NCBI RefSeq assembly: GCF_947501165.1
Contig: NZ_CANMUU010000002.1
Coordinates: 248,001-312,000 of the forward strand
Direction of reading: 5' to 3'
Source of the DNA: an uncultured Allomuricauda sp.
GTDB taxonomy: Bacteria > Bacteroidota > Bacteroidia > Flavobacteriales > Flavobacteriaceae
Length of the DNA: 64,000 bases
In this document: in pieces, positions 37,554-46,242 of the stretch
How the letters are laid out: every line of letters begins with the position of its first letter
Numbering within the stretch: position 1 is the stretch's first letter
Translations under genes and position numbers: made by a program
The notes under the pieces: model-generated
What the model saw: only the letters and a program-made list of their open reading frames with translations
The model's database searches: none
Told to the model about the DNA's origin: nothing

Positions 37554-40235
37554 TTATCTTCGGAAAGGTTGGCTTCTATTTTCCCATTTAAGGTCGCTGA
37601 GGATGGAACTCTTAATTCCTATAAAGAAATACCATCGTTCAAACTGTCCAAAAGGTGTCCAATCAAAACTTATTCTGAAACTATCCAAGTCCCTGTTAAA
37701 AATAAATCGGGTATCCGTAAATCCTTTGTTTCTAATATCATATCCTGAATTAAAACCTACTTCCCATTTAGGTGTGAGTTTAATGTTGCCTGAAAACATC
37801 AAGGAATGATTGGTAAGCTCTCTTTGGCGATTGTTATTATTGTATGTCGCAACATAGGTTAAACGAGCATCCCAAGGTATTTTGTTGGAATACGTTGGAT
37901 TTTCCACATTTCCAGCATCATCTTCCTCGCGTTCAAAAAGCGTTTCGCCGGTTCTGGCTTTGTCATCCAAAGCAAATGGATTGTCTCCATAACCAGGATC
38001 TTGTTGTTCAGAATCTTCATCTTTCTTTTTTGCTCCACCCTTTTTAAACATATCGCTGTTCAACGCGAATCCTGTGTTTATTCTTGCTGATGTAAGGCGA
38101 AAAAGTCCACCGCCATTGTTTATATTCAATGTATTGATACGTCTTCCATTATTGTCAATAGCGAAAGGGTCAAAGGTAGCCGCAAAGTTTATCGGGACAT
38201 TCTTTATAATTTCCGTGGCCCCATTCATGCTAATAGGACTCAACTTAAGAGAGTCCGCCTCAAAATTATAGCTTGTTGTAAAGGTTAGATTACTCAATAT
38301 GCTTACCTTTTTTGGCTCTGTTGCTGTCGAATCTTTATCTCGAACCTTGGCTTCCAGTGTGTTTTGCAAAGAAAAGCTCATAGAATTGCTTCTATTTAGT
38401 GAAGGTCTTCCATAAAGACTAGTTTCAAATGGGGTAAATTGAACCTCTTCTCCATCTCCATCAACGAAGGTTTCAAAAAATTGCTCAAATGAAGGGGCAT
38501 AGTTGTAACTGATTGAAGGACGGATTACATGACGCAAAGCTTGTATTTTTTTGTCTTCACCAAAATTCCAAGTTCCATAAACCGTAGTTCCAACAGAGGC
38601 ACCCATATTGTAACGGTTAAAACGGTCAAATCCCGCTATGGTATCTGTAACGGTTTCCTGAAGGTCTTCGTCAAACCTTCTATTTATGGTTTCAAGGGTC
38701 CATACATCCTCATAATTTCCATTCAGAGAAACACTTAAGTATTTGGCTACCTTAAAATTAGTTGCTAGTGGAATTCTGTGTCTGGCACCAACTCTGGCGT
38801 CATCAAAAGAAAAGTTTTGCTCATCCGTAGTTATGGTATTCTGCGCATTGACATCATATTGAAAATTTACATTTTGAACGATTCCTTTTTTAATTCCATC
38901 TCGCTTCGCAAAAGGAAAAATACGCTCCATACTAGCCTGGAAGGTTGGTAAGGACATCACGATTTGTTCTGTTCTGGAGTTCTGCGTATGACTCAAAGTA
39001 ACGCTTGCATTAACCGATGGATAAGCGGGGAATGTTTTAGAGTAACTAATGGACGAAGCGAACGTATTTGTCTGGACGTCATTTCGATTGATTTGGTTTA
39101 AGGAGTTCGTAAAAAACTGGCTGCTTCCCAAATTTACCGATGCCGAAAATCTTGAATTGGGACTGGCCTTTGGGTCTTGACTGTGCTGTATTCGTATATT
39201 ATAGTTGCTCGATCTACTAAAATCATCAAAACCTCTTTGGCTCTGAATCAGGTTTTCAAAGCTGAAATTGATATTGCCTCGAAACTTATATCGTTTGGTA
39301 TATATGGATTGTCCCCTAAAACCAAAACTTCCATTGGTATAATAGTCCCCTGTGACACTTAGGTCTACATAATCATTAAAGGGAAAGTAGTAGCCTCCGT
39401 TCTGGATGAAATACCCTCTTTGCGGATCATTTCCAAAGGTGGGGAAAATTAAACCAGCAGTTCTACCAGTGGTAAGGGGAAAATAAGCAAAGGGTAGCGC
39501 AATGGGCGTAGGAACATCTGCAATGTACATATTGCTGAATCCTGCGATGATTTTCTTTTTGGGGACAAACTTTGCTTTTCTAATCCGAATATAATAGTCT
39601 GGATTGACTGTATCTTTTGAAGTGGTCAACTTACCTTCACTCAAAAAATACACAGAATCATTTTCTTTCTTTGTGATTTCAGCATAGACCTTCATGGCAT
39701 CACTGCCCAGCTGACCCAATCCTGCTTGTTGTTCTGTTCTGGAATTCCAAATCAGTGCCTTTTGCGTATCAAAATTAAATCGAATGGAATCTGGCCTTAC
39801 CTCATTGCCTCCTTGTTTGAAATAAGGGAACTGCGAATACGTTCCCGTAGAATCTTTTATCCGCCCGGCGTATACTTCATTCGCAACATAATCCAAAACA
39901 ATGATTCCGGCTTTTAGTTCTGTATCTTGATAATAGATTTCAGCTTCATCATACAAATAAATCTTGTTCTCAGATTGGCTCAATTTTACATAATCTTTGG
40001 CTTTGTACTTGATTTTATCCAAGAGTGCTGCCTCACTTTTTGGGACAGAATCAGGTTGTACAGAATCCAATGGAATGGAATCGTTCAAGATATTGGGAGG
40101 TAGTAAAGGAGCCACTATACTATCCTGCAAGGCCTTGATGGGTAGTGGTGTTATTGGGTCTTCCTGAGCATGGGTATGCATCGAAAGGCCTAGGATAACA
40201 AATAGGAATAAGAAAAGATGTTTGTTTGATTGCAA
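37554..40235 (-). CDS. lptD: LptD-like outer-membrane LPS assembly protein
   Basis: An 893-residue outer-membrane protein with a signal peptide (HLFLFLFVILGLSMHTHAQ), an N-terminal OstA/LPS-transport beta-jellyroll region (about 70-200: YLYDEAEIYYQDTELKAGIIV) and a long barrel of aromatic-polar strands to about residue 893. The Bacteroidota LptD group shows PYFKQGGNEVRPDSIRFNF, GRTAGLIFPTFGNDPQRGYFIQNGGYY split by turns, and FEASMERIFPF-like strand ends. It should insert LPS into the outer membrane with LptE. A Gly/Lys/Asp/Glu-rich loop (KKGGAKKKDEDSEQQDPG) may be a flexible extracellular loop. It is divergent from the amidase gene. Confidence 0.88.
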   Translation of the reverse strand: MQSNKHLFLFLFVILGLSMHTHAQEDPITPLPIKALQDSIVAPLLPPNILNDSIPLDSVQPDSVPKSEAALLDKIKYKAKDYVKLSQSENKIYLYDEAEIYYQDTELKAGIIVLDYVANEVYAGRIKDSTGTYSQFPYFKQGGNEVRPDSIRFNFDTQKALIWNSRTEQQAGLGQLGSDAMKVYAEITKKENDSVYFLSEGKLTTSKDTVNPDYYIRIRKAKFVPKKKIIAGFSNMYIADVPTPIALPFAYFPLTTGRTAGLIFPTFGNDPQRGYFIQNGGYYFPFNDYVDLSVTGDYYTNGSFGFRGQSIYTKRYKFRGNINFSFENLIQSQRGFDDFSRSSNYNIRIQHSQDPKASPNSRFSASVNLGSSQFFTNSLNQINRNDVQTNTFASSISYSKTFPAYPSVNASVTLSHTQNSRTEQIVMSLPTFQASMERIFPFAKRDGIKKGIVQNVNFQYDVNAQNTITTDEQNFSFDDARVGARHRIPLATNFKVAKYLSVSLNGNYEDVWTLETINRRFDEDLQETVTDTIAGFDRFNRYNMGASVGTTVYGTWNFGEDKKIQALRHVIRPSISYNYAPSFEQFFETFVDGDGEEVQFTPFETSLYGRPSLNRSNSMSFSLQNTLEAKVRDKDSTATEPKKVSILSNLTFTTSYNFEADSLKLSPISMNGATEIIKNVPINFAATFDPFAIDNNGRRINTLNINNGGGLFRLTSARINTGFALNSDMFKKGGAKKKDEDSEQQDPGYGDNPFALDDKARTGETLFEREEDDAGNVENPTYSNKIPWDARLTYVATYNNNNRQRELTNHSLMFSGNIKLTPKWEVGFNSGYDIRNKGFTDTRFIFNRDLDSFRISFDWTPFGQFERWYFFIGIKSSILSDLKWENRSQPFRR

Positions 40236-40365
40236 CGTGATAAATCCTATTTTTGTGCTAGTTTGGCCTAGTTTTTGGGCTCAAACTTACATATATTTTT
40301 TCTTCTGTTACTTGGGGATTACAATATTTTTAACCATAACAGAATGCTAAAATTTTTGAGTTCTT

Positions 40366-41568
40366 ATGTCTGTACAAAGGTTATTTTTCTTAGTTCTATT
40401 ACCCTTTTTGTTCCCTTTAAGCTCTTTTACCAAAAATAGTACCGAAGTTCTTCAGAAGGAGAAATTTATTGTTGTTCTTGATGCGGGCCATGGAGGTCAT
40501 GATCCTGGTAACCTGGGTAACGGCTATTTAGAAAAGGATATTGCACTTCAGATTGTCCTGAAAACTGGGCAGGAACTGGAAAAGAATCCCAATATCAAAG
40601 TAATCTACACAAGAAAGGATGACACTTTTGTGGATTTGTACGTAAGAGGAAAAATTGCCAACGAAGCAAATGCGGATTTGTTTGTTTCGGTGCATTGCGA
40701 TTCTCATAGTTCACAAGCTTATGGAGCTGGAACTTTCGTTTTGGGACTACATGCTAACAGACAGAATTTTGAGGTGGCCAAAAAAGAGAACTCGGTAATT
40801 TACTTGGAAGATGACTATGAACAGCGCTATGCGCAATATGACATCAATTCCCCCGAATCGGTTATCGGATTGACCATTATGCAGGAAGAATTTCTACAGC
40901 AAAGTATATTATTGGGTAAGAAGTTACAGGATAATTTTACAGTAAAGCTTAAAAGAAAAGATAGAAAGGTAAAACAGGCAGGTTTCATCGTGTTGCATCA
41001 AACCTTTATGCCTAGTGTGTTAATCGAAGCTGGCTTTTTGACTAATAAGAATGAAGGGAGTTATCTCAATTCATCCAAAGGACAGACCCAAATGGGTAAA
41101 GCCATTGCTGATGCGATAGTAGCTTACAAAGAGGATTTGAATAATGGGATAGAAGAAGAAACCCCTCTCGAAAACAAACCTGTTAACACCCCTCAAGTTA
41201 GCGAAGAAATTCCAGCTAAGGAAGAAGTTAAAGAAAAAGTGGTGGAGGTTGTAAAAACTAAAGTAGAACCCGAGGTTACTCCAGATAAAAAGTCAAATAC
41301 AACAAAAACTTCGGATGACTTTGTTTTTAAGGTACAACTGATGGCAAGCTCCCGTAATCTTCCTTTGACCAAGACTAACTTTAAAGGGTTGGATGACCTT
41401 TCCAAAGAACCGTTCAAAAATCTGTACAGATACATGTATGGGAACGCAAAGACATATGATGAGGCTAAACGCCTTAAGAGCCAGGCTGATGCCAAGGGGT
41501 ATACTACTTCTTACATTGTGGCCTATAAAAAAGGTACAAGGGTACCGCTCAAAGAAGCTCTAAAGTAG
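40366..41568 (+). CDS. N-acetylmuramoyl-L-alanine amidase with C-terminal SPOR-like domain
   Basis: A 400-residue periplasmic amidase. After a signal peptide (LFFLVLLPFLFPLSSFT) the Amidase_3 fold occupies about 30-250: zinc ligands are H42 in VVLDAGHGGHDPG and H110 in VSVHCDSHS, with catalytic E221 in VLIEAGFLTN and the ligand glutamate in NGYLEKDIA. A Glu/Lys/Val linker (about 255-315) is followed by a SPOR-like domain (about 318-395: FKVQLMASSRNLPL, KTYDEAKRLKSQADAKG), which binds denuded septal peptidoglycan. It cleaves stem peptides during division. It starts the rightward operon with the MlaD-like gene. Confidence 0.93.
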   Translation: MSVQRLFFLVLLPFLFPLSSFTKNSTEVLQKEKFIVVLDAGHGGHDPGNLGNGYLEKDIALQIVLKTGQELEKNPNIKVIYTRKDDTFVDLYVRGKIANEANADLFVSVHCDSHSSQAYGAGTFVLGLHANRQNFEVAKKENSVIYLEDDYEQRYAQYDINSPESVIGLTIMQEEFLQQSILLGKKLQDNFTVKLKRKDRKVKQAGFIVLHQTFMPSVLIEAGFLTNKNEGSYLNSSKGQTQMGKAIADAIVAYKEDLNNGIEEETPLENKPVNTPQVSEEIPAKEEVKEKVVEVVKTKVEPEVTPDKKSNTTKTSDDFVFKVQLMASSRNLPLTKTNFKGLDDLSKEPFKNLYRYMYGNAKTYDEAKRLKSQADAKGYTTSYIVAYKKGTRVPLKEALK

Positions 41569-41637
41569 CTCATCGGAAAGGCTTGCCTCCTTCCTAAAAT
41601 TATTCCTAATTTTGTTTGGAACAGAAAAAAGAATCTT

Positions 41638-42603
41638 TTGAAACTATCCAGAGAGATTAAAACTGGGTTTATTGTGCTTACGGGTATAGTCGCCTTTGTT
41701 TTTGGATTGAGTTACCTAAAATCCTCTTCACTTTTTGAAAATTCACGTATTCTTTATGCGGTTTATGATCACGTTGGAGGGCTCCAGCCTGGAACCCAAG
41801 TTACAATCAATGGTCTGACCGTAGGCAATGTGAATAATGTCCGGTTTAAGGATAACTCGGGAAAACTGTTGGTTACACTGTCCATCAACAGTAACTTTGA
41901 ATTCTCAAAGAACAGTAAGGCAGAACTCTATGATACTGGAATTATCGGCGGTAAGGGAATCCAGATAAATCCAATCTTTGATGGAGGACGAAATGCACAA
42001 TCTGGGGATACATTGGTTACTTCAACTCGACCCGGTATTACAGAACTCGTACAACAAAAGTTGACCCCATTACAACTTAAGGTGGAGGGAGCTGTTTCCC
42101 ATGCAGATTCGCTTCTAATGAATGTGAACACACTTTTGGACGAACCTACCAAAATGGAACTGCAAAGAGGGATTGCAGGTCTTAGTGAACTCATAATCTC
42201 TTTTAAGGGTAGTGCAGATAAACTGAACAAACTTTTGGAAGAAAATCAAGACCAATTGGATAACTCATTGAAGAACGTGGACAATATTACCACAAACTTT
42301 TCCAAACTATCGGATTCTTTGGCAAGTGCGGGATTGGCAGAGACCGTTTCCAATTTTCAGATTACCGTAAGCCGTTTGAACAAGGTATTGGGTAAAATTG
42401 AAAAAGGAGAGGGTTCTTTGGGTAAATTGGCCAACGATGAAGAACTATACAACAATTTGGCAGATGCCTCTAAAGAATTGGACCTTTTGCTTCAAGATTT
42501 CAGACTGAATCCAAAACGCTATGTTAATGTCTCGGTATTTGGAAAAAAGCAAAAGGAATACGAACTTCCAGAGAACGACCCAGCCGCCCAAAATCAAAAT
42601 TAA
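41638..42603 (+). CDS. MCE/MlaD-family lipid transport protein
   Basis: A 321-residue MlaD/MCE protein. The start is TTG at 41638; it gives an N-terminal membrane anchor (GFIVLTGIVAFVFGLSYL) and no ATG is near. The MCE core is at about 38-115, with LQPGTQVTINGLTVGNVNNVRF and ELYDTGIIGGKGIQINP. A long helical region (about 140-290) including NKLLEENQDQLDNSLKNVDNI follows. It tethers to the inner membrane and shuttles phospholipids between membranes, but MlaE/MlaF partners are not next to it. It is followed three bases later by an Fe-S protein gene, so co-transcription is likely. Confidence 0.88.
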   Translation: MKLSREIKTGFIVLTGIVAFVFGLSYLKSSSLFENSRILYAVYDHVGGLQPGTQVTINGLTVGNVNNVRFKDNSGKLLVTLSINSNFEFSKNSKAELYDTGIIGGKGIQINPIFDGGRNAQSGDTLVTSTRPGITELVQQKLTPLQLKVEGAVSHADSLLMNVNTLLDEPTKMELQRGIAGLSELIISFKGSADKLNKLLEENQDQLDNSLKNVDNITTNFSKLSDSLASAGLAETVSNFQITVSRLNKVLGKIEKGEGSLGKLANDEELYNNLADASKELDLLLQDFRLNPKRYVNVSVFGKKQKEYELPENDPAAQNQN

Positions 42604-42606
42604 TAC

Positions 42607-43929
42607 ATGGAATACATTCCAAACATACTGTTTGCTCTGGCACTGATTGCCGGAATTGGATTTTTCACCAAAAACGTCAAAAAACTATCTCGAAACATCA
42701 AATTGGGTAGGGATGTGGATGTTAGTGATAACAAGCCACAACGTTGGAAAAACATGACCCGTATTGCTTTGGGCCAAACCAAAATGGTGGTTCGACCTAT
42801 TGCAGGTCTTCTCCACATCATAGTATATGTTGGTTTTATTATCATCAATATTGAAGTCTTGGAAATCATTATTGATGGCCTTCTCGGTACCCACCGAATA
42901 TTTGCTCCGCTAGGTACGGTTTATGATATTTTAATTGGCTCCTTTGAGATTCTCGCTTTTTTGGTAATAGTTGCCGTTGTCGCTTTTTGGATAAGAAGGA
43001 ATGCCATCAAATTGAAGCGTTTTATCAAACCGGAAATGGAAGGATGGCCTAAAAAAGACGGAAATCTAATTCTATATATAGAATTGGTTTTAATGGCCTT
43101 GTTCCTAACAATGAATGCTGCAGATTTTCAATTGCAACAACTAGGAGCTCCACATTATGTCGAAGCTGGGGCTTTTCCGGTAAGTCAATATATAGCAGGT
43201 TTATTCGATGGGCTTTCCATTTCCAGCCTAATTCTAATTGAGAGAACAGCTTGGTGGTTGCATATCTTGGGTATTCTTGCATTTTTGAACTATCTCTATT
43301 ATTCCAAGCACCTCCATATTCTATTGGCTTTTCCAAACACATATTACGGCAGGGTAAAACCTCAGGGAGCTTTTTCCAACGTGGAAGCCGTGACTAAAGA
43401 GGTGAAATTGATGATGGACCCCTCGGCTGACCCTTTTGCCGCAACGGATGATTCAGAAGCTGAACCAGAGAAGTTTGGAGCTTCAGATGTTATGGATTTA
43501 AACTGGGTACAATTGTTAAACGCCTATACCTGTACCGAATGTGGTAGGTGTACATCAGAATGTCCCGCTAACCAAACAGGTAAAAGGCTATCCCCCCGTA
43601 AAATTATGATGGATACGCGGGATAGATTGGAAGAGGTAGGCAAGAATATGGATGCCAATAACGGGGAGTTTGTCCCAGATGGCAAACAGTTATTGGACGA
43701 TTATATAAGTAAAGAAGAATTATGGGCTTGTACAACCTGCAACGCCTGTGTTGAAGCATGCCCGGTAAGCATTGATCCTTTATCCATTATAGTAGAAATG
43801 CGCCGCTACTTGGTAATGGAACAGTCTGCGGCACCCACGGAACTAAACAACATGATGTCCAATATTGAAAATAATGGAGCTCCGTGGCCCTATAATCAAA
43901 TGGACCGTCTTAATTGGGTAAACGAATAA
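42607..43929 (+). CDS. Membrane Fe-S electron-transfer protein with two 4Fe-4S clusters
   Basis: A 440-residue membrane protein with about six helices at the N-terminus (about 1-260), followed by a soluble part with two 4Fe-4S sites: CTECGRCTSECP (C309, C312, C315, C319) and CTTCNACVEACP (C375, C378, C381, C385). The layout resembles NarI/HdrE-like membrane subunits joined to an HdrC/GlpC-like ferredoxin part, and DPLSIIVEMRRYL is typical of that group. It probably moves electrons from a soluble donor to the quinone pool. The CCG-domain protein 10 bases downstream is the natural partner. Confidence 0.9.
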   Translation: MEYIPNILFALALIAGIGFFTKNVKKLSRNIKLGRDVDVSDNKPQRWKNMTRIALGQTKMVVRPIAGLLHIIVYVGFIIINIEVLEIIIDGLLGTHRIFAPLGTVYDILIGSFEILAFLVIVAVVAFWIRRNAIKLKRFIKPEMEGWPKKDGNLILYIELVLMALFLTMNAADFQLQQLGAPHYVEAGAFPVSQYIAGLFDGLSISSLILIERTAWWLHILGILAFLNYLYYSKHLHILLAFPNTYYGRVKPQGAFSNVEAVTKEVKLMMDPSADPFAATDDSEAEPEKFGASDVMDLNWVQLLNAYTCTECGRCTSECPANQTGKRLSPRKIMMDTRDRLEEVGKNMDANNGEFVPDGKQLLDDYISKEELWACTTCNACVEACPVSIDPLSIIVEMRRYLVMEQSAAPTELNNMMSNIENNGAPWPYNQMDRLNWVNE

Positions 43930-43938
43930 GAAACTACT

Positions 43939-44724
43939 ATGAGTGAGAAATTGATTGTAAAGACGATGGAAGAATTTGTCGCCCAAGGAAAACAACCAGA
44001 AATTCTGTTCTGGGTAGGTTCTGCCGGTAGTTACGATGACAGGGCCAAGAAAATTTCAAGAGCTTTTGTAAAGATATTGAACAAAGCCAATGTGGATTTT
44101 GCAGTTTTGGGGGCTGAAGAAAGTAACACGGGTGATGTGGCCAAGCGTGCCGGAAACGAGTTTTTGTTCCAAATGCAAGCCATGATGAACATAGAGGTAT
44201 TGAATGGATATGAAATCAAGAGGATTGTTACTTGTGACCCACATTCATTCAATACTTTAAAAAATGAATATCCAAGTTTAGGAGGAAACTATGAAGTTGT
44301 CCACCATACCCAATATATTAAAGAGTTAATGGATGCCGGGAGGCTTTCGCTTAAAGGAGAAACGTATAAAGGAAAACGAATTACATTCCATGATCCATGC
44401 TATTTAGGGAGGGCAAACTCGGTTTATGACGCTCCAAGGGATATTCTCAAAAAAACCAACGCGAACATCGTTGAGATGAAACGCCATAAGAAAACTGCCT
44501 TGTGCTGTGGGGCGGGAGGTGCCCAAATGTTTAAGGAACCAGAGAAAGGGGATATGGATATCAATGTTATGCGTACCAAAGATGCGTTGGAAACCAATCC
44601 AAATATTATAGCAACAGGTTGCCCGTATTGCAATACCATGATGACAGATGGAATAAAGGCCCATGAAAAAGAGGATAGTGTTACCGTACTGGATGTAGCT
44701 GAACTAATTGCAAATTCTATCTAA
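43939..44724 (+). CDS. CCG-domain Fe-S protein (HdrB/GlpC-like partner)
   Basis: A 261-residue cytoplasmic protein with two cysteine-rich CCG-type domains: FHDPCYLGR plus CCGAGGAQMFKE (C189, C190), and a first copy with a partial CDPHSF motif. CPYCNTMM supplies the later cysteine pair. Such domains bind special 4Fe-4S clusters in HdrB, GlpC and LutA. With the upstream membrane subunit it forms a split HdrD-like module, cytoplasmic half plus membrane half. The donor and substrate are unknown. Confidence 0.9.
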   Translation: MSEKLIVKTMEEFVAQGKQPEILFWVGSAGSYDDRAKKISRAFVKILNKANVDFAVLGAEESNTGDVAKRAGNEFLFQMQAMMNIEVLNGYEIKRIVTCDPHSFNTLKNEYPSLGGNYEVVHHTQYIKELMDAGRLSLKGETYKGKRITFHDPCYLGRANSVYDAPRDILKKTNANIVEMKRHKKTALCCGAGGAQMFKEPEKGDMDINVMRTKDALETNPNIIATGCPYCNTMMTDGIKAHEKEDSVTVLDVAELIANSI

Positions 44725-44725
44725 A

Positions 44726-45208
44726 ATGTTAGTAGACTTTAATTCCCTACCCGACACCTCAAGAGTTTGGATTTACCAAGCCAATAGAAGCTTTACTGAA
44801 GAGGAAATACAGGAAATTGAGCAATCATTGGGCGATTTTGTTACGCAATGGACGGCACATGGAGCCCAATTACAGGCAGGATTCATGACCCGATATAATC
44901 GTTTTATAATTATTGGTCTAGACCAATCACATGCAAGTGCATCCGGCTGTTCCATTGATGCTTCTGTGCATTTTATTCAAGCACTTGAAAAGAAATATGG
45001 TGTGGATTTATTGGATAGAATGAACGTATCCTTTAAGCAAGGCGAATACATTGCCTATAAAACATTGAAGGATTTCAAAAAAATGGCCAAGGAAAGGGCC
45101 ATTTCTAAAAACACTATTGTGTTCAATAACCTAGTAACCAACAAAATGGAGTTTTTAGAGCATTGGGAAGTCCCTGCAAGTGAGAGCTGGCATTCACGAT
45201 TTGTTTAA
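44726..45208 (+). CDS. Conserved small protein, unknown function (often mislabelled ABC ATPase)
   Basis: I chose ATG 44726, one base after the preceding stop, giving 160 residues; a TTG at 44708 is less likely. No Walker A or B motif is visible, though similar flavobacterial proteins are often called ABC transporter ATPase. The sequence is soluble, with FNSLPDTSRVWIYQANRSFTEEEI at the start, ASASGCSIDASVHFIQALEKKYG and a C-terminus ending in ESWHSRFV. The conserved short length and the operon position behind the Fe-S pair are what can be said. It probably acts in the cytoplasm. Confidence 0.8.
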   Translation: MLVDFNSLPDTSRVWIYQANRSFTEEEIQEIEQSLGDFVTQWTAHGAQLQAGFMTRYNRFIIIGLDQSHASASGCSIDASVHFIQALEKKYGVDLLDRMNVSFKQGEYIAYKTLKDFKKMAKERAISKNTIVFNNLVTNKMEFLEHWEVPASESWHSRFV

Positions 45209-45257
45209 AACATAGTTTATCCGCGAACCAAAATTGAATAACAAAAAAATCTCTGTA

Positions 45258-46109
45258 ATGCTGAAAAAGATAATACCTGTTCTAGTTTTTTTTACGGCCC
45301 TTTTTTCTAGTAGTGCACAAGAAGACACTTTAAAAAAGAGCCTTCTTTTTTATGCTCCTTTTAATGAAAGTACAACAGCGCAAGTTGCTGCAGGAGATTC
45401 AGAGATTTATTCAGCATCAAGCAGAAAAGAACTTCAAAACGCCGTTAAAGGTCTGGAAGCCTCCAATGTCGTGTTTGCAGAAGATATAGGTCTTAGCGGT
45501 GGTGCGTTGGATTTCAAGAAAAAAGGAAAACCAGTGGTGTTTTTTGATGCTTTTCGTAATATGGGATACTCTAAGGATTCTTGGAGTGGAGCAATTTCGT
45601 TTTGGTTACAGCTTGATCCTGCAAAAGACTTAGAACCTGGATTTTGTGACCCCATACAAATAACCGACGTCAATTATAACGACGCCTCTATTTGGGTAGA
45701 CTTTACAAAGGAAAATCCTAGGGATTTTAGATTGGGTGTCATTGGCGATTTAGCGTTATGGAATCCTGAAAATATTGGACCTGATAACAATCCCGAGCTT
45801 GAAAAAAGACTGATACGTGTAAAAGAACCACCTTTTAAAAGAGGGGAGTGGACCCACATAGTTATTAACTTCTCTAATCTTAGTGCTGATTCTTCCGAAT
45901 ATCAACTCTACGTAAACGGAATCTTGAAAGGCACAAAAAAAGATATTGGAGATTTGTTTTCTTGGGAAGAAGAAAAAGCAAAAATTTTTCTCGGTCTCAA
46001 TTACATAGGATTGATGGATGAGCTTTCAGTTTTTAGTGAACCGTTGTCTGTAGACAACATCAGTAAGATTTACAAGGTCAAATCTCTCGGCTCACTCATA
46101 CAGCCTTAA
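45258..46109 (+). CDS. Secreted LamG-domain protein
   Basis: A protein of about 283 residues. The ATG at 45258 gives a standard signal peptide (LKKIIPVLVFFTALFSSSAQ); a TTG at 45234 would put a polar extension before it. The rest is a concanavalin-A-like/LamG sandwich: LLFYAPFNESTTAQVA at the start, WSGAISFWLQLD, RGEWTHIVINFSN, YQLYVNGILKG and IGLMDELSVFSEPL. Such modules bind glycans or act in adhesion. No catalytic motif is seen. It lies 49 bases after the preceding gene's end and 133 bases before the GH3-fusion gene. Confidence 0.8.
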   Translation: MLKKIIPVLVFFTALFSSSAQEDTLKKSLLFYAPFNESTTAQVAAGDSEIYSASSRKELQNAVKGLEASNVVFAEDIGLSGGALDFKKKGKPVVFFDAFRNMGYSKDSWSGAISFWLQLDPAKDLEPGFCDPIQITDVNYNDASIWVDFTKENPRDFRLGVIGDLALWNPENIGPDNNPELEKRLIRVKEPPFKRGEWTHIVINFSNLSADSSEYQLYVNGILKGTKKDIGDLFSWEEEKAKIFLGLNYIGLMDELSVFSEPLSVDNISKIYKVKSLGSLIQP

Positions 46110-46242
46110 TGTGTCACGGAAGAACAGCGAAAGACCATTAAAAAAAGCTCGCTTAAGCCTTAAAATGTCTTAAATACGGTTCTTTCTTCAATGAAATACA
46201 ATATTTTTACATGCATAAAGTTCACATTCTAGATAGACCTTT

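Noticed and set aside
44726..45208. ABC transporter ATPase
   Set aside because: Similar proteins carry this label, but there is no Walker A, signature or Walker B motif.
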